Counted from the first letter of the stretch, positions 42,070 to 53,981 are shown. The stretch is 64,000 bases of DNA from Selaginella moellendorffii (GCF_000143415.4 NW_003314306.1:1406615-1470614), one strand, 5' to 3'. Numbers and translations: made by a program. Notes: a model not told the origin generated them from the letters alone.

Positions 42070-45000
42070 ATGATCGTCCTGATATGGCTCCTGCTGTGCA
42101 TCACCGCCGGGGCCGTGTGCGTGATGGAAAAGCTCCAGGAATCGAGCAAGACGCGGTGCTGGAAGGAGGATCTTCGATGCCTGGCCACAATGTGGTTTGG
42201 GAGGATCAAGGGGGAATCGCACAAGCAGCGCCTCGATTCCTTCTACAGCTCCCAGGCCAATGCATGTAAGTTCCAGTCCCTCCCTTTTCCCCCAAAATCT
42301 TCCGATATTTCCATCCTCGGCCGAAATTTCTCACGATTCCCTCCTCCAGATGATCACTTCCGCGCGGGATTCCTCCACGGCCGCGAGCAGATGCTGGCTT
42401 CTTGCGCGGCGCGCCTCCGCGGATCATCCGACCTCGTCTGGGTTGACTTGGGCGGCGGCACTGCTGAGAACGTCAAGATGATGTCCAAGTACATGGACCT
42501 GAGCTCGTTCCGGAAGATCTACGTCGTGGATCTTTGCTCGGCGCTGTGCAACGTGGCGGCGGCAAAGTCCAAAAGATTTGGTTGGAGTAACGTCGACGTG
42601 ATTGAGGGCGACGCATGCGAGTTCCAGCCCCGAGGCCAGGCCGCGACACTTGTGACCTTCTCCTATTCATTGTCAAGTAAGTGAAGTGTTTGTACGAGAA
42701 CTTCTTTTCTCCTTTGTCTCTTCGCTGCGTTTGCTTTCGTTGCTTGTTACATCGACAGTTGGTCTTTTCTGTGCGTGTGTTTCATTGATCAACAGTTTTT
42801 TCGCATTGCTGGACTTTTTATATTGTTTCCTTTGGCAGTTTCGATGTGTAACTGTCGCAGCTCGTTTATAATCGATTGGACTGTTTATTCTTTTGCAGTG
42901 ATCCCACCATTCATGAAAGTGGTGGACAAGGCGTTGACTTATCTCGCGGATGACGGGATCATGGGTGTGACAGATTTTTACACCTCCGCCAAGTATGATA
43001 AGCCCAACCGTCAGCATTCGTGGCTTAACCGCTGGTTTTGGAGATCCGTGTTTGACTTGGATGGCATTGACTTGGGGCCGGAGCGCAGAACCTACCTGGA
43101 ACACAAGCTCGAACCAGGTGTGGTATGTCGTGGTTTGTGCTTTCATTTTCTAAAGCTTAATGCACTGGCTTTGTTTTAGTTTGTGAGTTTAATGGCAGTG
43201 GGAGAATTCCTTATGTCCCAGTGTTGGAGGCTCCCTACTACATCTGGATTGGTCGAAAAATCGGACGCCATGGTAAAGGGGGGCTCGTACTAGTGTTGAT
43301 TGTCGGCAGCTTAGCTTTTCATTCATTATCTTTTCAGATCAAAACTTGCAGCGGTTTCCGATAAGGGCCTCGGATGATTTGGAAGCCAAACGTCCAAGCT
43401 CGTTCCCTCCAACATTTCTGTACTCCTTGTCGTGGGAAGATCCTCGTGAAGATGAGAAGGTTTTGGACATTAATCCATCAGACGTTGTCTTGACACTTAC
43501 TTCTGGAGGGTGCAATGCTCTGGATTTAGTCCTTCAAGTAAGTCATTTCTCTTCCCTCTGAAGTTTATAATCTCAACACCACCACATTTTGTCAGGGTGC
43601 GAAACAAGTGGTTGCTGTTGATATGAATCCTGCTCAAAGCTACCTTCTTGAACTTAAGCGTCTGGCAACAACGAGGTAAAGCCTCTTGAAAATTCTTGAT
43701 TTCCTCACATCTGAACTGTGCAGGCTTTCTTTTGAGGATGCCTGGAAAATGTTTGGAGAGGGCGTACATCCAACCTTCGAAAGTTTGCTGGAAAAGGAAC
43801 TCGTTCCCTTTCTTAGCCAGGGGGCTGTGAATTTCTGGTAAGTAGCAAATTTTCTTATATCTCCGTGTGAAGAGCTGTGTTTATTTATTCCAGGAGAAAA
43901 AAAGCCAGGTACTTCAAGGATGGATTGTACTACCACGGTAACATGGAACTTACTCTATGCTATGATGCCTCTAATCTACAAAGTTATGCAGGTGGTATGG
44001 GTCGACTCATTCGAGCAGTAAGGGCGCTTGCAAGGCTTACACGAAAGGTTCTTCCAGCCAAAATTTTGAGCAAGGTTATCTGAATCTGTTGTTTTTCTTC
44101 ACAGGAGCGCTTCATCGAGTCTCTTGTTAATGCGCCCACGCTACAACAACAAAGAGAGCTCTGGTATAATGCATCCGCATGCACCAAAAGTAACTGTCTC
44201 ACTTTGATTGCCTGAGCAGGTTCGCTTGTGTAGGAAACTGGCTATCACAAGCTGGGATTTTTGCGAAGATGGTATCTTTCTTCGTGACCAACAGATTCAC
44301 GATGTGGTTTTGTGCTGGAGTGTGCAAAGGCCAGCTTCGTCTGCTACGCAAGGAGGGCAACTTATACAAGTAAGACATCGTTCTCAGGCGTGATTCTCAT
44401 TGAACCACTTGTCCTTTGTTTTCACAGCTACATTGTCCGCTGTCTAAATTCAACAGCTGCGTATTCACATCTCCGGGACAGCAACTACTTTTACCGCTGC
44501 TGCCTGACTGGGAAGTTTTCATCCAACTGCTGTCCTCGTTTCCTGGAAAAGGAAAACTTCCACAAACTCAAGGTACTACACACGAACGACTTGCCATGGA
44601 TTTCAAGACTTTTGAGCTGTGTTGCAGACAAGCCTTGCTGCGGAGGAGTGCCTGTTGATCCGGACAGCCACATTTGTGGAGGAGCTTTCGAAGCGAATGT
44701 ACACCAAGGTACGGACCTGGAACTTCTTGTTTGGTGAAATGCTGTGTATTGCTTGGTGCTCAGGTGATTTTGATGGACCACGTCGACTGGCTAGAACAAA
44801 GCGACGTCGATGTCCTTTGCAAAGCGCTGCAAGCACATGTAATTGTAAGTAGTTGCGAATTTCCACACCCTCGATCACCTCACACTTGTGATTTCCACTT
44901 GGTTTTTAGCCTGGAGGCCGCGTGATCTGGCGCAGTGCGTCGCGATCTCCAAGCTACGCCAATTGCATCGAGAAATCTGGATTCAAAGGTTCGAAGTTCT

Positions 45001-45254
45001 TTCCTTTTTGGAACTGTTTTTGGAAGCTAAAAACCAACTGTTTCTGCGCAGTGATCCAAGTAGCAACGAGCAAGGCTTACATGGACAGAGTAAACATGTA
45101 CGCGAGCTTCTTCGTGGCTGTTCGCGTGGGTGGATTGGCATCCATCAAAATTCCAATCCATCCATCATCGAGGCTTCACGATCACAAGCTGGATCCTAAA
45201 GAACCCGAGTCGCCGGACTCGGTGCTACCAGCGCCATTGTGGATCGAGATTTGA
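42070..45254 (+). CDS. BTA1: Betaine lipid (DGTS) synthase, BtaB-like/BtaA-like fusion
   Basis: Fifteen exons close in frame (42070-42265, 42350-42676, 42899-43117, 43180-43272, 43338-43537, 43596-43675, 43724-43837, 43894-44074, 44105-44163, 44220-44369, 44428-44572, 44628-44708, 44764-44844, 44910-44988, 45052-45254), giving 735 aa. It makes diacylglyceryl-trimethylhomoserine by transferring the aminocarboxypropyl group of SAM to diacylglycerol and then N-methylating it three times. The N-terminus is a membrane segment (MIVLIWLLLCITAGAVCVM). The first half is a SAM methyltransferase like BtaB (LVWVDLGGGTAENVKMM, VTFSYSLSMIPPFMKVVD). The second half is BtaA/DUF3419-like (YSLSWEDPREDEKVLDINP, LTLTSGGCNALDLVLQGAKQ, VVAVDMNPAQSYLLELK, NYFYRCCLTGKF, MDHVDWLEQSDVDVL). 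DGTS occurs in algae and seedless plants, not seed plants. The gene appears intact. Confidence 0.93.
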
Positions 45255-45912
45255 TCGATCATTCCTTCCTCTTCTCCACTGACGTCTATCGATTCTTTAT
45301 ATATAATTGGAACATAACCATTGTTAATCAGCCCAAGGAATATATTTGGCCCAAACCATATAAATTGACTATCCATGATGGGATCTGCACAGCAAACTCC
45401 CGAAGCAGAGGTTATGTAGAATTTGCTGCATTGTGTTAAACATGCTGTTTGAGCATATAAAAAAAAATGGTGGTGATACTCCTTTCATGGCGAAAAACTG
45501 CAGCCACCTTTGCAGGACTAGGACTGCTTGCCATGATCAATTCTTGTGGTGGTCTGTTTTGCCACCTTTGCAGGACTAATTCAGGTGCAAGCTGATTTGA
45601 CTAAAATAATATGAACCCCCTACCAGGTATTTTGCCATGAAAGCCAAAAGTGCTGAGCAACACTAGACCTGGCAGCAGCAACAAGAATAAGAAGTATGGA
45701 AGTATAGAATTAAAAGTATAGAAGAATAAGTAAGAATATTGGCTGAATTAGCCTTCTTAACATCAATCTTTAAGATTTAGACGATGGATTGATCCACAAC
45801 ATCACCAGAATGTAAATATGTTTTAAACTTGCTTATATGGAACATTAGATGAATTTTTGAATTAATTAGCAAGTCCAAAATGCAAACAAAATCCCCCACA
45901 CTATGAAATTGT

Positions 45913-46090
45913 CTAAGGCCTATAACATTGTGAAGACAATGTAGCACCACCACCTCTTTTCAAAGACCATTTTGCATATAACAACTTAAGGAAAACTTTA
46001 TCACCAACTTTGTACTCTTGATGATGATAATGTTCATTAGCTAATCTTTTATCTTGTTCTTGAGTTTGTTTCATGTTTAACTTTGTCAAC
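45913..46090 (-). mobile_element. Integrase C-terminal fragment of an LTR retroelement
   Basis: The frame contains QEQDKRLANEHYHHQEYKVG followed by DKVFLKL, matching the (K/R)xxANxHR...FxVGDxVxLxL pattern at the end of gypsy integrases. No neighbouring pol segment is seen, so it is a fragment. Confidence 0.5.
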
Positions 46091-46659
46091 TCAAATTTAT
46101 CTTGTATATCCTCCAAGAAATAAAAAATATAAAGCATCCAAACCAAAGGTAAACTTAAACTCATGGAATACTTAAGAAGCTCATAGCCATATATTAGCTT
46201 ATTAATGAGCATTATTATGAGCAAATTAAAGTGTGTTTACACTCTGGTGATGTCATGTCATGATGGAGCTATGATTTGGCTTCACCTAATTGCTTTCCAG
46301 CCTCCACCTATGTATCTGGCATTGCAATTGAAAATTAAACCAGAAGTTTCTTCGTCTTAGCACCAAGGAAACAAAAGTTGGGTTCAAAACCATAAATTGT
46401 TTATTGTGCACTGTCTTCTTGCCAAAGCTTCGTCATCCTGCCAGTAAGACTTATGCAGCTCACTAGCTCTTTGGTTCTTGGACACTGATGAGGACTGTCA
46501 CCACTTTGATTTGGATTGCTATGACTTGCACGTTATTGTTGGCTTTGTACATGATTACAACGCAGCTGCTCAACTCCCCCTGCTTAACCAGCATTTAAAC
46601 TGTTAATAGAGACCGCAGCGGATTCATCCAGACCGCTGCATGCCTCGTCAACCTGTGCC

Positions 46660-46945
46660 TCCCCCAGCCCAGCAATCGTCAGAGATAATCCCGGGGAGGA
46701 ATGCGGCATAGGTAGTAGTCACCCTTGTACAAGCTCCAACAAGCTGCAGGAGGACGAGCTTCACTATGAATTCCCCCCTATGCCCAGCATCCACATAGCC
46801 ATTGTAGCAGCCCTTCAGGAACAGCTCTAGAGCAACTTCTAGAGGTTCGGCCACAAGAACACTCATGTGAGAAGCGACAAGAAGTGGCTTTGAGCACTCC
46901 GCGGGCATATCTCCAGGCCCGCTGATGCAAGTGATAATACTCTGG
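46660..46945 (-). pseudogene. Fragment of an unidentified protein-coding gene
   Basis: One minus-strand frame gives about 70 residues with coding character: ECSKPLLVASHMSVLVAEPL, VALELFLKGCYNGYVDAGHR, GEFIVKLVLLQLV. The pattern of a LVASHM box, an AxEL box and a G(Y/L)VxxGxRGExVxxLLLL box recalls a poorly described family of large hypothetical proteins, known to me mainly from fungi. I do not recognise a function. No start, splice sites or flanking domains are visible. Confidence 0.35.
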
Positions 46946-46948
46946 ATG

Positions 46949-47127
46949 GGTACGTACCTTGAACATCTTGTTTGAACGTACCTTTGAAATGCTGTGTATT
47001 GCTTGGTGCTCAGGTGATTTTGATAGACCACGTCGATGTCCTTTGCAAAGCGTGATCGTAAGTAGCTGCGAATTTGTACACTCGAGAGTCTCGAACACCC
47101 TCACACTCACATGGGCCATTTTTTAGC
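46949..47127 (+). pseudogene. Duplicated fragment of BTA1 (exon 13 with flanking introns)
   Basis: This segment copies 44708-44911 of the BTA1 gene. Both share gtac(g)..cctgaac, gaaatgctgtgtattgctt, ggtgctcaggtgattttgat, gaccacgtcga, cgatgtcctttgcaaagcg, cgtaagtag(c/t)tgcgaattt and a final ttttttagc. Relative to BTA1 it has lost the part of the exon coding WLEQSD and several intron bases. It cannot encode a useful product. It lies about 85 bases inside the inner end of the right inverted-repeat arm. Confidence 0.85.
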
Positions 47128-47212
47128 AAAACTACTTATGCTAAGTCGAATTTTCGAGACAAGAATTGCAGTTGCAGAATTTTCGAGTTAGTTTCGGGCG
47201 CGGTTGCAGGGT

Positions 47213-48383
47213 CATGCCATGGCCGATCTTTCACGATTGCCATGCCCTCCCTCCTCCCAGGATCTTGAGGATGACCCAGCTGGTGCTGCTCTGTTTTCTT
47301 GCGACACCACGATCGCTTTGCGGCCGACGCTATTCCTGAATGGTATCAAGGCATAGCAGATTATCTGGCTACCGGCGAGTTCCCTGCTGACTTTACTGCC
47401 ACCGAACGCAAGCGACTTATTATCCAGGCTCGTCCATACTCTCTCCTGCATGGCCAGCTCTACATCCTCGCGTGACGACGTTCTACGCCGCTGTATCCTT
47501 CCTCACAATGTCATCACTTCATGCCATAATTCACCTTAAGGCCACTTTTCATCTGAGGCAACAATTCGTTTGGTTCTTCAAGCTGGCTATTGGTGGCCAA
47601 CGCTTCACAAGGATGTTGCTACCTATGTTCAGACCTGTGATCCCTGCCAGGGTGCTGGTCGCCCAACTCACCGCGATCTGATGCCGCTTAATCCTCTGCT
47701 TCTGGTGCTTCCTTTTGAGAAGTGGGGCATCGATTTTGTGGGACCGATCAAGCCGGCCAGTCATCCTTCCTGTTGTCGCTACATTCTCGTTTGCATGGAC
47801 TACGTCACAAAGTGGGCCGAGGCTGAAGCTCTCACGGAAGATACAGCCAAGGTTGCGACTTTTCTTTACAAGAACATCATCATGAGATTTGGCTGCCCTT
47901 TGGAGCTGGTGAGTGACCGAGATACTCACTTCATCAATCAAGTGATCGAGACCTTGGTGGAGAAGTATGGCATCGCTCATCGCTACCACCCTCGTGCTTG
48001 GTGCGCACCAACAAGATATGTGTGACATCACCATGAAGCTCGCAAGTGCTTCTCGCACAGATTGGGATCACCGTTTGCTCGATGCACTCTGGGCATACCA
48101 CGTTGCTTACAAGGTCACCACCAAAGCTTCACCGTTCCATCTTGTTTATGGACAAGAAGCCATCCTGCCGCTTGAGCTCGAGATTCCCTCTCTCCGTATG
48201 GCTGTCTTGGACAACTTGGACTGGGACAACACACTTCAAGCTCGACTGGACATGCTTCTACACCTCGACGAGCGTCGACTTCTCGCTTTCCAAGCTCGCG
48301 AAGCATGCCGCAATGGTATGATCGTCATTTGCGTGCTAAACATTTTTCTGCTGGTGGTTCTGCTGTATGATAGCAAGCACTGA
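47213..48383 (+). mobile_element. Degenerate Ty3/gypsy integrase, right copy
   Basis: On the plus strand the fragments run HAMADLSRLPCPP-equivalent (other frame), an integrase N-terminal zinc-type segment (LQAGYWWPTLHKDVATYVQT, CDPCQGAG), the core (WGIDFVGPIKP, SDRDTHFINQ, then a frame break after HRYHPR) and the tail (LLDALWAYHVAYKVTTKASP). The upstream RNase H and reverse transcriptase are absent because the arm starts here. The catalytic Glu segment is missing, as in the left copy. It is inactive. Confidence 0.9.
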
Positions 48384-48581
48384 AAAAAGCATGGGAAACT
48401 ACGTGTTCACTGGCTTGGGCCATATTGCATTGTTGAAGTTTTTTCTAACGGCTCAGTCCAGCTTGAAGATTTCAGTGGGAACTTCTTACCAACTCGTGTC
48501 AATGGTGCTCGCTTGTGCAAGTACCATGAGTGAGATGAAGCTGCCATGGAGTTATGTGCTCTGGGACGAGGTGGGTGGTGA

Positions 48582-48953
48582 TGTAGATTCCAACTTTAGT
48601 CATGTCACCAGTGGGATTGTATGTAATGTATGTCTGTCCTGAAGATTACCAAGAGGGAGTGGACCTGGGCTATGATGGTGCTGAGGCACATCAAGAAGAA
48701 GCTATGCTGTTGATGAGAAGCCAAAAACCAGCCTAAGAACCAGACACTCTGTGCTGCTGACCTACACAGCAGCAGGGCTGCCGGGGTTTCTGGTTCTTGG
48801 GCTGATTTTTTGCTTTTCGTTCTCTTGTTGATGTGCCTCAGCACCCTTCAAGACAAACATCTTTATTCTTTATATATAATCCCTTTTTACTTCTATCCTT
48901 CTAACTTCCCCATCATAACATGGCTAAAGTTGGAATATTCTCTCAGTTCTACA
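48582..48953. repeat. LTR-derived palindrome, right arm
   Basis: Counterpart of 5249-5645. It starts tgtagattccaactttag and ends ggaatattctctcagttctaca in the other half, with the cagcagcagggctgc centre near 48766-48785. Internal deletions make the centre less symmetric than on the left. Confidence 0.7.
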
Positions 48954-49612
48954 TGCACCATTCACGACTTGATTTTATCAACTTTTACATAGTGCATCAC
49001 AGTGTTCATCTACAATTTCCTCTGGCTTCAAAATGCTGCACAAGCTTAATATGGAAGAAATTCAAAAAGTTTTAGATTCAATGGAAAGAAAACTCTTAGA
49101 AAACAATTTAATTTGTGCAAAATGGGCAAACCATATTATATCGTTCAGTATTATAACTTTATATTACAGAACTACTACATTACTTCACCTAGGGAATTTT
49201 ATAGGAATTAACCAAACATGAAATTTCATTATATATATTTTACAATTACAACTTTAAGTATCCAAGTGGCATTATAATAATTACTGCCTAACTTGGTTTA
49301 GTTTCATAATGCCATACAAAATTATGTTCTATGAGGATGGAGCAAATTGATACTTCACTAATTCATAATAAGGAAGTGTTTTAAGTGTATAGAATATAGA
49401 AATATACATATTTAATAAGCTTAATAACCTCAGATTATATATATGAATGAGTGGTCCAGATTAAAATCAATTTGACAACTATGAAAAACTATATTAATAA
49501 TTTTATATGGCATTGTCATATCGTCACCTCCTCTTTAAATGATGGAAGTGAAATAAGATTGTCCTATCGATAAGTTGAGATTTGCAGGAGGACACACTAT
49601 TGAATTTGTAGG

Positions 49613-49714
49613 NNNNNNNNNNNNNNNNNNNNNNNNNNNNNNNNNNNNNNNNNNNNNNNNNNNNNNNNNNNNNNNNNNNNNNNNNNNNNNNNNNNNNNNN
49701 NNNNNNNNNNNNNN
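49613..49714. other. Assembly gap (102 N)
   Basis: Flanking sequence aligns in reverse complement to the left arm on both sides (gaatttgtagg at ~4571, caacactcaatatagtcc at ~4467). The missing sequence should therefore resemble left-arm 4468-4571, about 104 bases, matching the gap size. Confidence 0.95.
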
Positions 49715-51449
49715 CAACACTCAATATAGTCCTTTCCATTAGGTATAGAGCCCTTTAAACAAACCACTTATTATAAGATTAGGACAAATAAACCAACACC
49801 AAATCATTCATATTGATGGATGATATGAGAGTTGTAGTATTATTATTATCCCACTTGTATGTGACTTAAGTATTTAACAGACTCTACTTGAACCAGTAGA
49901 AAAATACTCATTAAATATTAATTTCAAGATTTAGCATCATTGGCAATCATAAAAACAAACTCAAATTGATTAGCAATATATGCATAACTATATATGAGTT
50001 TATATAGTGAAGCATTAATAGAACTTTACACCCCATAACATATGTGTACTAGAGAGATAATAAATAATCATCCCAATCTAAATATTAAAAGTTATATACT
50101 TTGCAATTATCCCCTTGAAGGTTTAAATGAGCAATTCTACCAAACTATCTATTTATGGATACTAAACACTCATGAAAATGTGGTATATCAACAGCCAAGA
50201 CATTAAGATGTAAATTACCTTAACCATAAATGCAAAACTATTATCTAAAAGAATTCATTTCAAACAAGAATGCTAAAACATTACTTAATTAGAGAGGAAG
50301 TATCTAATAGCAATTGTAAATGCATTAATAAGAGCACAAACTTCCACCTAAGAAGTTATGAGACCAGAAGCAATAATGACATATTCATTATTGGCAGTTA
50401 GTCATAAAAAAAATGTCACCAGCTCAAACAAATAAAAAATTACAAACACACAAAAAGGAGTGTTATGAGTTTAGCACCAAATAAAGTTATACACATACAA
50501 GATGACTATAAAAAACAAATTACCTAAGATGTTGTTAGCTATAAAATTAAGATCCAAATAATAAAAAGGATTGATTAGATATATCTAGGGCTGGATGTAT
50601 CTAGGACTTAATATATCTGAGACCAAATTCAAAACCAAGTTCAAAATATAGACAAAGATTGAATTCAAGACCAAATATAAATAGGGGTCAACTATAAAGG
50701 ATAGCCTAGGAATAAGAATGTCCTTTTTTTTCCAATCAGTTAAATGTTTTGGGATACTTGGAGTTAAATATCATTAAGTATACTATTGGGTTAAATAACC
50801 TCTAAAACACTTGAGACTGAGTTTAAGTTTAAGTTTGAGTACTATTGAGTTAAGTAACCTTTAAGAACATTTCAGACCAAATCCAAGAAGCAACTTTACA
50901 ATCCCTACTATTTCTGTAGATTTCTATGTTATTTCCTAACATTATATATTGCATGTGTAATTGCAAGTTTGTCTTGCCTTAAACCCTAGCCCTAGTAAGA
51001 AATGGTTTTGAAAAATTTAAAATGCAAGTTTAATTTATCAAATTAACAACTTTGTGAATAATATTATATGGTTGAAAGAACAACCAAATATCTTCAAGAA
51101 GTAAGTCAATATTTTTGGTATGTGAAGCCAAAATGTTACAAAATTTCTATAGTTAAACTATATTGTCGAAGTGGATGGGAAGCATAGTGCCAAGAAGCCT
51201 AATAAAGTAAGTTGAGATGATGACAAAACTTCAAATAGTTTTCACAAGAAAAACAAAATAGCTTTTATAGTAAAATGCTAGTTTAACTTATTTCACATAT
51301 TTACCAAGTTCTATTTATAACCTTCAAATATAATAAACTATACAGATTAACTTCTTAATTGTATAACATATTGGTGTTTAAAATTTTTGGTTTACTTAAG
51401 CAAACCTGTGTAGTAGTGGATATAGAATATGATTGGATATTATAAAAAC

Positions 51450-51481
<32 letters not shown>
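51450..51481. repeat. (TTA)n microsatellite
   Basis: About ten tta units. The left-arm counterpart near 2746-2763 has about six. It is a useful length marker for the two arms. Confidence 0.9.
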
Positions 51482-51967
51482 TAAAAAATAATTTATAAGA
51501 TTTCCTAAACACTTCTTAGAACAAGAAAATAGTCAGTAATATACAGATTCCATCCACACAAATGGTGGCCCCAGCAAGAAATCAAACCATACACAAATGC
51601 TAGATACACAATAAGATTAATCTGAATGATCAACAAAAGAACATTCTTTTTTTAGTGTTATTTTTGTTTAGGATTAATAAATATTCAAATTTTTTAATAA
51701 TTATAAACATGTTTATAATTTATAAATCATGATTAATCTTTATTAAATGATAGAATAATATAAGATTTAAATATGTTTATAAACTAAATTGAATATTAGA
51801 TGGTAGAATATTCTATGTTATCTATACAGCAAATTATAAAAATAAGATTAATTTAAATGTATATTATAGAATATACTAGAACACCGTAGACGAAAAAAGC
51901 TCAGCATATTCACGCTTAAGGACCACAGAAACGTTTGCTCTCACTTCAAAAAAGGAAGGGTAAGGAA

Positions 51968-52219
51968 TTAAAAAGACACGAACTTTTTAGACTTACTCCT
52001 GAAGATGCTTGCTTGTTTCTCCGTCAACAAAGCATAGATGGATTTCTCGTGGCAACCCAAGTAGACAGGACGCACTGGGCCAGGAAGCATATTGAGCAAT
52101 TCCACATAGGGCGTGATATTCTCAGGCTCTGGAATCAAGAACAATTTGAGATGATGATCTGGATGTATTTTGAGCGCATCTACTAGGAGAAGCGCCACAA
52201 GCAAGAGATAGACTTCCAC
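51968..52219 (-). pseudogene. Orphan subtilase first exon, right arm
   Basis: Counterpart of 1969-2223, with nearly the same 83-codon frame: LLLVALLLVDALKIHPDHH, NITPYVELLNMLPGPVRPVY and SIYALLTEKQASIFRS. One extra codon (LGCHEK versus LCHEK) and a changed N-terminus (MEVYLLLVALLL) separate it from the left copy. No protease domain follows. Confidence 0.8.
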
Positions 52220-52349
52220 ATAGTGCTGTTAGGTTAAGAAAACGCGTGCCCCAATAGGACTAAAAATCTTCTATTGATAATAGCTTATTCGAAGCTGCGT
52301 GAATCAGAACCAGGGTCAACAAAAGATTAAGGAAATAATTTTGTTTACT

Positions 52350-52860
52350 CTTCTCAACACGCTCCATGTCACTTGCTCGGTGCAGGGCGGTGATGTCAGT
52401 GATCCAACATATCTCCTTGCCTCCAACATTGAGCAGCGAGGGATCCACCACTTGAACATCTTGCTCGCCACTCATCTCAAGTAGAAAATGGCAACCTTAC
52501 CACGACGAAAAAAACTAAAGATCTCTGTTTACCTGATCGATAAAAGGGTCGTACTCGGATCCAATCGTGTACATGACGGCGACGGACAAGATGCCCACGA
52601 GATGCTTCTCATTCACAGTGTCGCTGTGAACATGGATGTGATACTCGCTACAAGGATGATATGGATTCAGGAGATACATACTGCTATGTCGTGGTCGAGA
52701 TTGGTGAGTGGCATGCAGCTTCAAAGAGCACACTGGTTGGAGCCTCTCGGATTGAATGTCCACCGGAGATTGCATTCTGCCACTGCTGCAAACCCTCCAT
52801 TCTTTTCCCAAGTTTCCCCAGTTTGCCTAGCTGCAGTCCCATTCGAGTAGTCATACTCCT
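52350..52860 (-). pseudogene. Alpha-carbonic anhydrase pseudogene, right-arm copy
   Basis: Counterpart of 1283-1832. Visible pieces are CSSGRMQSPVDIQSE, SEYHIHVHSD, VAVMYTIGSEYDPFIDQ and a damaged DPSLLNVGGKE. The last is followed by further loss of the FFRY and SLTSPP region that is better kept on the left. The third zinc His is missing. It retains the GSE residues of MYTIGSEYDPF that the left copy lost, so the two arms decayed partly independently. Confidence 0.82.
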
Positions 52861-53981
52861 CGGCTAGAAGAAAAGAAAACAATATGATCGACCGATTTCG
52901 TTTGAAAACTATATAGCTTGTGTGATGATCATGGCTTGTGCAGAAACTAATAGCAATAGTATGAGATTCTCTCCATCTCTCCTAAACCGCATTAACACTT
53001 TAGTCAGCCGTGATCCGTGGAACGCGAAAAAATCCTTTTGAGTTGTGAATGTGGCACGGCCTTTGGCACGCGGGGTCCCCAAAATAAATAAAGCATCAGC
53101 ATCAGAATCTTATGCGCGTTGGGTGCTGGGCGCCTCTCAGGTACGTTTTTCTCCCCTCATGGCGAGGATTTGGGCGCTCTAAAAAGAAATGCGAGCTTCA
53201 CGGGTGTTCATCCAGTGTCTCCTTTCTTCTCTTCTAGCCTGCCGAGAATGGCCAGATGCATGCTGCCCCAGACGGGGTTCAACCGTAGACGATGACAAGA
53301 GGTAAAGTTTATTTCCTGTTTGTAGATCATTAGTTTTTTCCTAAAACTGTCTAGCCTAGGGTATTTCCCAATGCACCTGATTCGTGTAGGCTTTTCAATT
53401 TAGAGAAGCATTAATGTTTCTGATAAATTAAGTGTTGAGAGTGAAACTGTTGAGGATAGAGATATTTTTTAGGTAAGTTAAATTATCCATTATCATACTA
53501 AATCTATTATATACTACAATTGTTATTTGCATAGGGATTTGAAAATTTCCTCCAGCTTTAGTAGAAGTCTCATTGATCTTAACTGGAGGGGTGTATATAA
53601 TAAGATGCCACTAGGAGAGTATTGAATCTTGTCTGGGCTAATGTTTCTATGAATCATGTTTGCATAAACTAGGGGATTATCAACTCCCACTCCAATTGTA
53701 GAACTGTTTTAGTTGACAGTAAATATGGCAAACATTAGCTATACACAATTTAGCTAGACTCAAGAAAGACACATGACTAGAATTCATTGACAAGTATACT
53801 CAAATGACATGTTTTATGCACTATGCCAAATGGATTGAAGTTCAATTTTATATTCTATAAACTAACATTAGTCACAAAAGTACTAAACAACAACAACATG
53901 TCCACATAAATGTCTTCTTAAATTGCATGGTATAGAGTTTAATAAGAATACATGTAGGTTCTTGTTCAACTAGAAAACCAC
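52861..53981. other. Outer part of the right arm, non-coding
   Basis: Partner of 97-1282. Homology to the left stops at ~53981. Nothing coding is seen. Confidence 0.6.

Larger units (their letters stand above)
45255..46948. other. Intergenic region with retroelement and gene debris
   Basis: About 1.7 kb downstream of BTA1. On the minus strand near 45940-46090 a short frame reads DKRLANEHYHHQEYKVGDKV and on, like the C-terminal tail of a gypsy integrase. A separate minus-strand piece lies at 46660-46945. The rest is AT-rich and unremarkable. Confidence 0.5.
48954..51967. other. AT-rich non-coding spacer of the right arm
   Basis: Partner of 2224-5248. No gene is visible. It includes the N gap and a (TTA)n microsatellite at 51450-51481 that is clearly longer than its left-arm equivalent. 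A short extra segment near 51181-51215 (agcatagtgccaagaagcc and on) is not present at the matching left position near 2990. Confidence 0.65.
47212..53981 (-). repeat. Right arm of the large inverted repeat
   Basis: Reverse-complement partner of 97-7033. It is slightly shorter, lacks the RNase H part of the gypsy remnant that continues past the left arm's inner end, and contains a 102-base N gap. Small differences from the left arm include residue changes in the integrase remnant (for example DIIMK versus DITMK, EALQKCRNG versus EACRNG) and a longer (TTA)n run. Confidence 0.93.
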
